A stretch of 45,721 nucleotides of DNA from Melghirimyces algeriensis. GTDB taxonomy: Bacteria; Bacillota; Bacilli; Thermoactinomycetales; DSM-45169. Made by a program: the position numbers and the translations under genes. The stretch spans positions 1 to 45,721 of the forward strand of contig NZ_FXTI01000018.1 of NCBI RefSeq assembly GCF_900182565.1, read 5' to 3'. The first letter of the stretch is position 1; each line of letters opens with the position of its first letter. The notes under the pieces were generated by a model. That model had not been told where the DNA came from. It did not search any database and worked only from the letters and a program-made list of their open reading frames with translations. This document shows positions 8,188-20,100 of the stretch, piece after piece.

Positions 8188-11100
8188 ATGGATGGACAGT
8201 GGAAACATATCTATCGGAAGTTAAAGGAAAAGGAGATTACACCGGAGGAAGCCGCAGAGCAATTTCAGCGCTGGGGCCAACATAAGAAGAAGGAGGATCA
8301 CGCGGCTGAAGAGGCGCTGTTGCTGGCGTTAAAGGAAATAGCGGCAGAATTGCTGACGATTGACGCCAAGGAGATTCATCATGATGTTACATTGGGTGAA
8401 TATGGATTTGACCCCTTCAAGCTGACACAATTGGCGGATCGACTAAATCGCCAGTTTGGACTTGAGTTAACTGCCAAGGATTTGGCGGAACGGAGCACGT
8501 TGGATGATCTGGTTGCGTTGTTGCAGACTGCCAACCTATCTCAAGGGAATCAGCATCTGCAGGAAAAGACCATGGGCTATTTAAAAGGGCACCTCTCCTC
8601 GGTGTTTAAGGTCCATGCCGAGGAAATCGCTCACGATGTAGATCTGGAGAAGTATGGTATAAACTCCATCAGGGTGTTAAAACTGACCCAGCAGTTGGAA
8701 GGGGTTTTTGGCCCACTGCCGAAAACCCTGTTTTTTGAATATAAAACGGTGGACGAGCTGACGGGCTATTTTCTTCAGCATCACCGTGAGGCATTGACAA
8801 AGGTTCTGGGCGACAGCCAGCCTGCAGTTGTTCCCCAACCGGTGGTGACGGAAAAACGGCACAAAAATCCCCGCAGGCGGCGTAAAGGATTTCGGATGGC
8901 GCCTGCTTTCTCTTCATCCCCACCTGCCCCCGATATTGCGATTGTCGGTTTGGCGGGGCGTTATCCCGCTGCCCGCAATATGCAGGAGTTTTGGCACAAC
9001 CTAAAGGCCGGAAAAGATTGTATCACCCCGGTGCCGGAGGAGCGCCTGGCTCTTTGGCAAACCCCGCCCAAAGGGGAGATGTGGGGTGGTTTTTTACAGG
9101 ATATGGATCGGTTTGATCCCCTGTTTTTTCACATCTCCCCCCGTGAAGCGGAACGGATGGACCCACAGGAACGGCTCTTTTTGGAATGTGTCTATGAAAC
9201 CCTCCAGGATGCGGGATATACCCGCCAGGCCTTGGGGAGCGTTCAGGGGCAGGGGATGGCCGGCAATGTAGGGGTGTTTGTCGGTGTGATGTATGAGGAG
9301 TACCCGTTGTATGGGGCGCAGGAGCAGCTGAAGGGCCGATCGGTGGCCGTCAATGGCAATGCGGCTTCCATCGCCAACCGGGTCTCCTATTTTTGTAACT
9401 TCCATGGTCCCAGTATGGCGGTGGATACCATGTGCTCCTCCTCCTTAACGGCGATCCACCTAGCCTGTCAGCATCTACAACGGGGCAGTTGTGAGGCGGC
9501 CATTGCCGGTGGAGTGAATCTCTCCATTCATCCCAATAAATATGTGGCCTTACAGCAGGGGGAGTTTTTATCGAGCAAGGGACGCTGTGAAAGCTTTGGC
9601 GAAGGGGGTGACGGTTACGTACCTGGTGAAGGGGTGGGGGCGGTGCTGTTAAAGCCTTTCGCCCAGGCGGTGGCGGATGGGGATCACATTTATGGGGTGA
9701 TCAAAGGAACCGCCGTGAACCATGGGGGGAAAACCCATGGCTATACCGTTCCCAACCCCAATGCCCAGACTGATGTGATCCAACGGGCATGGCAGCAGGC
9801 GGGCGTGGACCCGCGGACTATCCACTACCTTGAAGCCCATGGCACAGGGACTGCACTGGGGGATCCCATTGAAATTGCCGGATTAACCAAGGCCTTTGAA
9901 TCCTATACCCAGGATCGGCAGTTTTGTGCCATCGGCTCGGTAAAATCCAATATTGGGCATGCAGAGAGTGCCGCAGGGATTGCGGGCCTAAGCAAAATCC
10001 TGCTTCAGATGAAAAAGGGGCAACTGGTGCCCTCCCTTCATTCCAAGGTCTTAAATCCGCATATTGATTTTGCATCCACCCCCTTTGTGGTACAACAGAC
10101 ATTGGCCGAATGGAAACGGCCCCAAAAGGGACCGCGACGGGCGGGGATCTCCTCCTTTGGTGCCGGGGGAGCCAATGCCCATGTGGTGATTGAGGAATAT
10201 ATACCGGAAGTAGCAAAAGAGACAACTCCCCTTCATCCAGGTCCCTATCTGATTGTCCTGTCGGCACAAAGCGAAGGGCAACTGTTGGAACAGGCCAAGC
10301 GGCTGCTGTCGGCGGTAGCAGAAGCGGGCTGGACCGACCGGGACTTGGCGGATATCGCCTATACCTTGCAGGTGGGGCGGGAAGCGATGGATGAGCGATT
10401 GGCGGTGGTGGTCACCTCCATGGCTGATCTCAAGGGCAAGCTGACGGATATTCTCGCCCAAAAGCCGGATATAGCAGATTATTACCGGGGAGAGGTGAAA
10501 GCCCATCAAGCGGCCATGGCGGTCTTCATGGCGGATGAGGATATGGCCGCCACCCTGGAGGCATGGCAGCAGAAAGGCAAGTATGACAAGCTGTTAAAGT
10601 TGTGGGTAAAGGGCATGGCTGTCGATTGGGAACGGTTGTACAGCGGGACGAAGCCGCGGCGGATCAGTCTGCCGACCTATCCCTTTAAGCAGGAGCGGTA
10701 TTGGGTCCCGGTAGCAGAGCGGGAGGGACAGGGAAGAACGGAGGCGATCCATCCCCTGTTGCACCGGAATACATCCGACCTCTATGAACAGCGGTTTACC
10801 ACTCATTTCACAGGGGAGGAGTCCTTTCTGTCCGATCATGTGGTGGGAGGACAACGGATGTTGCCGGGAAGCGCCTATCTGGAAATGGTGCGGGCGGCTA
10901 TCTCCCAGGCGGTTGGCGGATGGATGGCGATTCGCCTTCAGCAGGTGAGTTGGATGCGACCCCTCACTGTGGGTGAGGAACCGGTTGAGGTGCATATGGG
11001 GCTGGCGGTGGACAAGGATGAGACCCTCCACTTTGATGTCTACCGGGAGACGGATGAAGGGGAGGAAGTGGTATACAGCGAGGGACGGGCTGAGCTGATA

Positions 11101-14100
11101 ACGGAGACAGCCCCGCCGCTGATGGACATCTCCCGAATCCAACAGGCTTGCGGGCAAAGGGAGCTTGACAGGGAAGCAGTGTATAAAGCCTTTGCGGAAA
11201 TGGGCATTCAGTATGGGGAAAGCCACCGGGGGATTGAAAGGATCTATGTGGGACAGGGAGAGGTGTTGGCCCGGCTCACGCTTTTATCCTCCTGGGTGGA
11301 TGGCGGGCTTCATCCAGGAATGCTGGATGCGGCCATTCAAGCGGCGGTGGGGTTGCAGGCGGACTTCGACCAGCGTCAACCGGCCTTGCCCTTTGCGGTG
11401 GAGGAAGTGACCATCTATGGGGAGACCCAGGAGAGTATGTGGGCCTGGGTTCGCCATGAGGATAATGGGCAGATCGCCATTGATCTCTGTGATGATGGGG
11501 GTCGGGTTTGTCTAAAGGTCAAGGGCCTGGCAGTGCGTGTCATGGAGTCGGCTGGGATGGGAGAAGCCATTGACCATCTCTTGCTTCATCCGCAATGGCA
11601 GGAGCAGCCCGTGAAAGTAACCGATGTAACGTTTGAGGATCATAAGGTCATTCTTTGTGACATGGCAGATCCCTCCCCAGATCATTTACAGCGGTTCCTT
11701 GAAGGGGGAGAATGCTTGACCCTGCGGACGGTTGAGGGTGATCATGGTGAACGTTTCCAACAATATGCCCTGCAGTTGTTTGAGACGCTACAGCAAATGA
11801 TGAAAGCGGACCGTAAAAAGAAAATATTGGTTCAGGTGGTTGTTCCGCTTCAAGAGGAAGAGGGGCTATATGAGGGGTTGTGGGCGATTCTTCAGACGGC
11901 ACACCTTGAAAATCCCCATATCATAGGGCAACTGATTGCTGTGGATGCGGTCAGGTCGGCGAAAGCGGTCGCAGAGAGGTTAAAGGAGAATGCCGTCTCT
12001 TCCCGTCCAGACCATATTTGTTATCAGAATGGCAGGCGCTATATCGCCCGTTGGCAGGCCCTGAAACCCTCGTCACCTGTTGCTCTCCCTTGGAAAGAGG
12101 AGGGGGTTTATTTAATCACAGGGGGATTGGGCGGTTTGGGACTGCTGTTTGCCAAGGAAATCGCGCGGCATGCTCCGCAAAGTACGCTAATTCTTGCGGG
12201 TCGTTCCCCCATGGACGAGAAAAAAGAGACAGACCTTCAGGCATTGACAGCCATGGGTGTGCAGGTGGTCTATCACCAAGTGGATGTTACCGACCGTTCA
12301 GCGGTGAAACACCTGGTGGATGACATCCTGCAAGCACATGGTCAACTCCATGGTGTGATTCACAGTGCGGGCATGATTCGCGATAACTTTATCATAAAAA
12401 AGCCTGCATCGCAGTTTCTGGAAGTAATGGGGCCTAAAACCCTGGGATTGGTCAATCTGGATGTAGCCTGCCAGGCCTGTCCGCTGGACTTCTTTATTAT
12501 TTTCTCTTCATTGGCAGGAGGAATTGGCAATGTCGGTCAGGCGGATTATGCGGGAGCCAGTGCCTTTATGGATGCCTATGCCCGATATCGCCAGCAACTG
12601 GTAGCGGCAAAGAAACGGCATGGGCGTACCATTTCCTTTAATTGGCCCTTGTGGCAGGATGGCGGTATGCACCTGGATGCTGAAACGGAAGCCATTATGC
12701 GCAAAAGCACTGGACTGGTTGCCATGGAGACTTCACGGGGGATGACAGCATTCTATGAAGGACTGGCCTCACCCTATGCACAGGTGATGGTGATTGCGGG
12801 AGAGCGTGGCCGGTTTCAAAAGATCCAGTCTCGTCTTCACATTCAGCCCGCCCCTGAAGTGAATTCTCCCCCGGTGGTTAAGGCACCGGAACAGGAAGAA
12901 CTGCGCGGGAAGGCGACGGATTATATCAAAGGGTTGCTTTCAGCGGGATTAAAGTTGTCTGCTGATCAAATAGAAGCCGGTGCTGACTTTATGACCTATG
13001 GCATGGACTCGGTGTTGGTGTTAAAACTGACCCAGCAGTTGGAAGGGGTTTTTGGCCCACTGCCGAAAACCCTGTTCTTTGAATATAAAACGGTGGACGA
13101 GCTGACGGGCTATTTTCTTCAGCATCACCGTGAGGCATTGACAAAGGTCCTGGGCGGCAGCCAGCCTGCAGTTGTTCCCCAACCGGTGGTGACGGAAAAA
13201 CGGCACAAAAATCCCCGCAGGCGGCGTAAAGGGTTTCGGATGGCGCCTGCTTTCTCTTCATCCCCACCTGCCCCCGATATTGCGATTGTCGGTTTGGCGG
13301 GGCGTTATCCCGCTGCCCGTAATATGCAGGAGTTTTGGCACAACCTAAAGGCCGGAAAAGATTGTATCACCCCGGTGCCGGAGGAGCGCCTGACTCTTTG
13401 GCAAACCCCGCCCAAAGGGGAGATGTGGGGTGGTTTTTTACAGGATATGGATCGGTTTGATCCCCTGTTTTTTCACATCTCCCCCCGTGAAGCGGAACGG
13501 ATGGACCCACAGGAACGGCTCTTTTTGGAATGTGTCTATGAAACCCTCCAGGATGCGGGATATACCCGCCAGGCCTTGGGGAGCGTTCAGGGGCAGGGGA
13601 TGGCCGGCAATGTAGGGGTGTTTGTCGGTGTGATGTATGAGGAGTACCCGTTGTATGGGGCGCAGGAGCAGCTGAAGGGCCGATCGGTGGCCGTCAATGG
13701 CAATGCGGCTTCCATCGCCAACCGGGTCTCCTATTTTTGTAACTTCCATGGTCCCAGTATGGCGGTGGATACCATGTGCTCCTCCTCCTTAACGGCGATC
13801 CACCTAGCCTGTCAGCATCTACAACGGGGCAGTTGTGAGGCGGCCATTGCCGGTGGAGTGAATCTCTCCATTCATCCCAATAAATATGTGGCCTTACAGC
13901 AGGGGGAGTTTTTATCGAGCAAGGGACGCTGTGAAAGCTTTGGCGAAGGGGGTGACGGTTACGTACCTGGTGAAGGGGTGGGGGCGGTGCTGTTAAAGCC
14001 TTTCGCCCAGGCGGTGGCGGATGGGGATCACATTTATGGGGTGATCAAAGGAACCGCCGTGAACCATGGGGGGAAAACCCATGGCTATACCGTTCCCAAC

Positions 14101-17100
14101 CCCAATGCCCAGACTGATGTGATCCAACGGGCATGGCAGCAGGCGGGCGTGGACCCGCGGACTATCCACTACCTTGAAGCCCATGGCACAGGGACTGCAC
14201 TGGGGGATCCCATTGAAATTGCCGGATTAACCAAGGCCTTTGAATCCTATACCCAGGATCGGCAGTTTTGTGCCATCGGCTCGGTAAAATCCAATATTGG
14301 GCATGCAGAGAGTGCCGCAGGGATTGCGGGCCTAAGCAAAATCCTGCTTCAGATGAAAAAGGGGCAACTGGTGCCCTCCCTTCATTCCAAGGTCTTAAAT
14401 CCGCATATTGATTTTGCATCCACCCCCTTTGTGGTACAACAGACATTGGCCGAATGGAAACGGCCCCAAAAGGGACCGCGACGGGCGGGGATCTCCTCCT
14501 TTGGTGCCGGGGGAGCCAATGCCCATGTGGTGATTGAGGAATATATACCGGAAGTAGCAAAAGAGACAACTCCCCTTCATCCAGGTCCCTATCTGATTGT
14601 CCTGTCGGCACAAAGCGAAGGGCAACTGTTGGAACAGGCCAAGCGGCTGCTGTCGGCGGTAGCAGAAGCGGGCTGGACCGACCGGGACTTGGCGGATATC
14701 GCCTATACCTTGCAGGTGGGGCGGGAAGCGATGGATGAGCGATTGGCGGTGGTGGTCACCTCCATGGCTGATCTCAAGGGCAAGCTGACGGATATTCTCG
14801 CCCAAAAGCCGGATATAGCAGATTATTACCGGGGAGAGGTGAAAGCCCATCAAGCGGCCATGGCGGTCTTCATGGCGGATGAGGATATGGCCGCCACCCT
14901 GGAGGCATGGCAGCAGAAAGGCAAGTATGACAAGCTGTTAAAGTTGTGGGTAAAGGGCATGGCTGTCGATTGGGAACGGTTGTACAGCGGGACGAAGCCG
15001 CGGCGGATCAGTCTGCCGACCTATCCCTTTAAGCAGGAGCGGTATTGGGTCCCGGTAGCAGAGCGGGAGGGACAGGGAAGAACGGAGGCGATCCATCCCC
15101 TGTTGCACCGGAATACATCCGACCTCTATGAACAGCGGTTTACCACTCATTTCACAGGGGAGGAGTCCTTTCTGTCCGATCATGTGGTGGGAGGACAACG
15201 GATGTTGCCGGGAAGCGCCTATCTGGAAATGGTGCGGGCGGCTATCTCCCAGGCGGTTGGCGGATGGATGGCGATTCGCCTTCAGCAGGTGAGTTGGATG
15301 CGACCCCTCACTGTGGGTGAGGAACCGGTTGAGGTGCATATGGGGCTGGCGGTGGACAAGGATGAGACCCTCCACTTTGATGTCTACCGGGAGACGGATG
15401 AAGGGGAGGAAGTGGTATACAGCGAGGGACGGGCTGAGCTGATAACGGAGACAGCCCCGCCGCTGATGGACATCTCCCGAATCCAACAGGCTTGCGGGCA
15501 AAGGGAGCTTGACAGGGAAGCGGTGTATAAAGCCTTTGCGGAAATGGGCATTCAGTATGGGGAAAGCCACCGGGGGATTGAAAGGATCTATGTGGGACAG
15601 GGAGAGGTGTTGGCCCGGCTCACGCTTTTATCCTCCTGGGTGGATGGCGGGCTTCATCCAGGAATGCTGGATGCGGCCATTCAAGCGGCGGTGGGGTTGC
15701 AGGCGGACTTCGACCAGCGTCAACCGGCCTTGCCCTTTGCGGTGGAGGAAGTGACCATCTATGGGGAAACCCAGGAGACCATGTGGGCCTGGGTTCGCCG
15801 TGAGGATGATGGGCAGATCGCCATTGATCTCTGTGATGACGGGGGACGGGTTTGTCTGAAGGTCAAGGGTTTAGTCACCCGTCTCATCACCCAAAAAGCG
15901 GAAACGGATGCGCCAATGGGCCGTCTCATGCTTGCACGGGTCTGGGAGAGGGTCCAATGCACTGGTGATCGGGAAGAAGCTCCATCACAGTCCCCTGTTG
16001 TCATTACCGGGGAAAAGACAGATGGAAAAACAGCTATTGTCACCCAGCAATATCCGAAGGCCCGCGTGTTGCAGGTGTCTGAAGGGGATACCATTAAAGA
16101 CATCATCGCCAACCTTACAACATTTGAAGAGATAGATGAGTTGATCTGGTATATGCCCGAACAGCCGGTATCGTCGGTGACAGATGAAGGGCTGATTGCC
16201 GCCCAGGAACATACGGTGATTGCCCTGTTCAAGGTGGTTAAAGCATTACTGGCCTTGGACTATGGGCATAAGGCATTGCGATGGACAATTATGACGGTTC
16301 AAGCCCAGCAGGTTCATTCCCATGAAGCGATCCAGCCTGCCCAATCGGCATTGTATGGCTTGGTGGGCTCATTGGCCAAGGAATATCCACACTGGCAGAT
16401 TCGTCTGTTGGATCTGGAAAGGGGAGAGGATATCCAGCCTCTCACCCATATCCACCCCATGCCAGGGGAAGTGCTGGCCTACCGGGAAGGTGCCTGGTAT
16501 CAGCAGCGCTTCGTTCAAGTGCAACAGACTGCGGCACCACAGGAAGCTCCTTATAAAAAGGGCGGTGTTTATGTGGTGATTGGCGGGGCAGGCGGTCTGG
16601 GTGAAGTTTGGAGTGAACATGTGATCCGTCATTACCAGGCCAGGGTGGTTTGGATCGGCAGAAGGGAAAAGGATGAAGCCATTCGCGCCAAGATCAGCCG
16701 ATTGGCCACCTGTGGACCTGCTCCCGATTATCTGGTCGCCGATGCTGCAAGCAGACAATCTTTGGAAGAGGCTTATCAGCAGATCAAGGAAAAGTATGGG
16801 GAGATACAGGGAGTGATTCATTCGGCGATTGTCTTGCGGGATCAGCCGATTGCACAGATGGATGAAGAAGGTTTTCGGGCGGCATTGACGGCCAAGGTGA
16901 ATGTCAGTGTTCGGATGGCCCAGGTATTTGCCGCGGAATCCCTTGATTTTGTGCTGTTTTTCTCATCCATTCAATCCTTTGCAACAGCAGCGGGACAAAG
17001 CAATTATGCAGCGGGCTGTACTTTTAAGGATGCTTTTGCTTTGGCGATGGAGAGGGAATGGTCCTGCCCAGTGAAGATCATGAACTGGGGTTACTGGGGC

Positions 17101-20100
17101 AGTGTGGGTGTGGTGGCGGAAGAAAGCTATCAGCAGAAAATGGCTCAAGCAGGAATCGGATCGATTGAAGGACCGGAGGGAATGGGAGCGCTGGACGTTT
17201 TGCTGTCACAACCCATTCCACAACTGGCCTATATCCATACCCTGCGTCCTTTGCATCCCCAAGAAATCGAGTCATCAGAGACCATCACCATTTACCCAGA
17301 GGAGATTTGTTCCTGGTTGGGTACCCTCGACCAGACACTGCCTGCAAAAGTAGAAACAGGAGAACAGACCATTGTGGAGATCAGCCAACGCATGGCTCAA
17401 GTGCAGCCCTTGTTGGTGAAATTGTTGTGGAGTCAGTTGCAAAAGGCAGGCTGGTTTCAGGAAAAGCGAGGCACTCTGTCGGAATTAACCCCAGGGCTTC
17501 AGACAATCTATCACCGATGGATGAAAGAAACGGTGGACATTTTTGAAGAGCACAAGTACCTATCATGGGGTGATCAGACTTATACGGTTTTGCTGGAACC
17601 GGTTGATGTCACAGCGATTTGGGAAGAGTGGGACCAGTTTAAACAAACCTGGTCCAATGACCAGGATATGCGGTCCCATTTTACTTTGTTGGAAGCCACC
17701 TTGCAGCGGTTGCCCGATATACTGACTGGACAGGTTGCGGCAACGGATATTCTGTTCCCCGATTCTTCCATGGAACAAGTGGAAGGGATTTATAAACAGA
17801 ATGCGGTTGCGGACTACTATAATCAGCACCTTGCGACCATGCTGGTGAACTATCTGCAATACAGACAACAGCATCAGCCTGAAAAGCCGGTGCGAATCCT
17901 GGAGATTGGAGCGGGAACGGGTGGAAGTACGGCTGAGGTGTTAAAGCAAATACATCCATACCAAGACAGCATACAAGAGTATGCTTACACCGATATTTCC
18001 AGGGCATTTTTATTGTACGCTGAAAAGCACTTCAGTGATTGGCAATCCCGTATGACCTATCAGTTGTTTGATGTGACCCAGCCCATTTTGGGGCAGGGGT
18101 TTGAGTCAGGAGGCTATGATGTGGTCATTGCCAGCAATGTGCTTCATGCCACCCCCATTTTACGTGAGACATTGCGCCATACCAAGGCCTTGCTAAAAAA
18201 GAATGGCTTGCTCCTGTTAAATGAAACCACCACCCATACGCTGTTGAACCACCTTACCTTTGGTTTACTGGAAGGATGGTGGTTGTATGAGGACAGCGCA
18301 TGGCGCATCCCTGGTTCCCCACTGGTCACAGCGGAACAGTGGCAACAGATTCTGGCATCAGAGGGGTTTTACACGACGGTAGCCTCAGATTTTGAAGGCC
18401 CACAACATATTATCCTGGCGGAAAGCGATGGCGTGGTACGGCAAAAGAAACCGACCGATGAGCAATCACTACAGGCCGGGCAACGGGTGCCAAAAGCGCC
18501 TTCTTCTTCTACGAAACAGATCAAGCAAGGGGAACCATTGCATACCGCCTGTGTGGACTATCTAAAACATCTGGCAGGGGATATTTTGCGTCTGTCAGCT
18601 GAACAGATTGACGGTGCAGAGCCTTTGGAGCGATATGGGTTTGACTCTATTTTGGTCGCCCAATTGACCCGTGCATTGCGGCAAGATTTTGAGGATATCA
18701 GCAGTACATTGTTATTTGAGTGTCAAACCCTGGATGATCTAGCCATCTTTTTAATGAAAAATCATCTGCAACAGGTGCAAGATTTAGTGACGATCAATCC
18801 TGAGACGGATGACCATCCGGTTCCTTTGGTCCCGTCACCACATCCCACAAAAGCGATCACTCGACGCCAACCCCGTCGTTTCCGGTCCATGGAAAGACAG
18901 GGGTCTCAATCCGCGTCAACCCTGATGGATGTGGCGATCATCGGTGTCGCTGGTCGCTACCCCAAAGCAAATGGAATTCATGAATACTGGCAACTGTTAA
19001 AGTCCGGGCAACATGCCATTACCACGATTCCAAAAGAGCGATGGGATTGGCAACGGTATTATGATGCGGAACCCGGAAAGACCGGTTATATGTATACCAA
19101 ATGGGGTGGCTTTATTGACGGGATTGATCAATTTGACCCCTATTTCTTCCATCTTTCGCCTGCGGAAGCCAAGCGCATGGACCCGCAGGAAAGGGTGTTC
19201 CTGGAAACCTGTTATGAAAGTATTGCGGATGCGGGTTATACGCCGCTCAATCTCAGTAAAGACCGGAAAGTGGGCGTATTTGTCGGCGCGATGAATGGAC
19301 ATTATCCACCGGGAGCCAGTTATTGGTCCATTGCCAACCGGGTGTCCTATATTCTCAACTTTCAAGGCCCCAGTTTGGCTGTTGATACTGCCTGTTCCTC
19401 TTCGCTGACGGCCATTCATCTGGCCTTGGAAAGCCTCTATAGCGGTATGAGCTCCTGTGCCATTGCTGGAGGTGTGAACTTAATTGTCCATCCGGATCAT
19501 TTTCTCAAGCTATCCGCTATGACCATGTTGTCTCCTGGTGATACATGCCGTCCGTTCGGTCAACAGGCGGATGGGATTGTGGACAGCGAGGGTGTGGGTG
19601 CGGTTGTCTTAAAGCCATTGGCGCAGGCAGAAGCGGACGGGGATCATATCTATGGTGTCATCAAGGGCAGCATGCTTAATGCGGGAGGGAAAACCAACGG
19701 ATATACAATACCCAATCCGCAATCGCAAGCACAGTTAATCCTTCAGGCATTGGAAAGAACCCAGTTGGATGCGCGCACCATTAGCTATATTGAGGCCCAT
19801 GGTACGGGAACGGCCTTGGGTGATCCCATTGAAATCAACGGCTTAACCACTGCATTTGAAAAGCATACCCATGATCGGCAGTTTTGCGCCATTGGTTCCG
19901 TTAAGTCCAATATTGGTCATAGTGAGAGTGCAGCTGGTGTCGCGGGTTTAACCAAAATACTATTGCAATTGAAGCACCGTCAGTTGGTTCCCTCGCTTCA
20001 TGCTGAAGAGCTCAATACCCGTATTGACTTTAGCCGGACTCCCTTTGTCGTGCAGCAGAAGCTGGCGGACTGGAAGCGACCGGTGATTCATAAGAATGGA

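Noticed and set aside
10594..15570. Long antisense ORFs, including the identical-looking pair of 210-residue ORFs at 10594-11226 and 14938-15570 (minus strand)
   Set aside because: They lie opposite strongly conserved DH coding sequence. The pairing is explained by the direct repeat, and the translations show no family features or ribosome sites.
8673..15869. The repeat as a mobile element or pure assembly duplication
   Set aside because: No terminal repeats or transposase. Copies differ at both edges and lead into different downstream domains, so simple artefact duplication is unlikely, though long reads should confirm.
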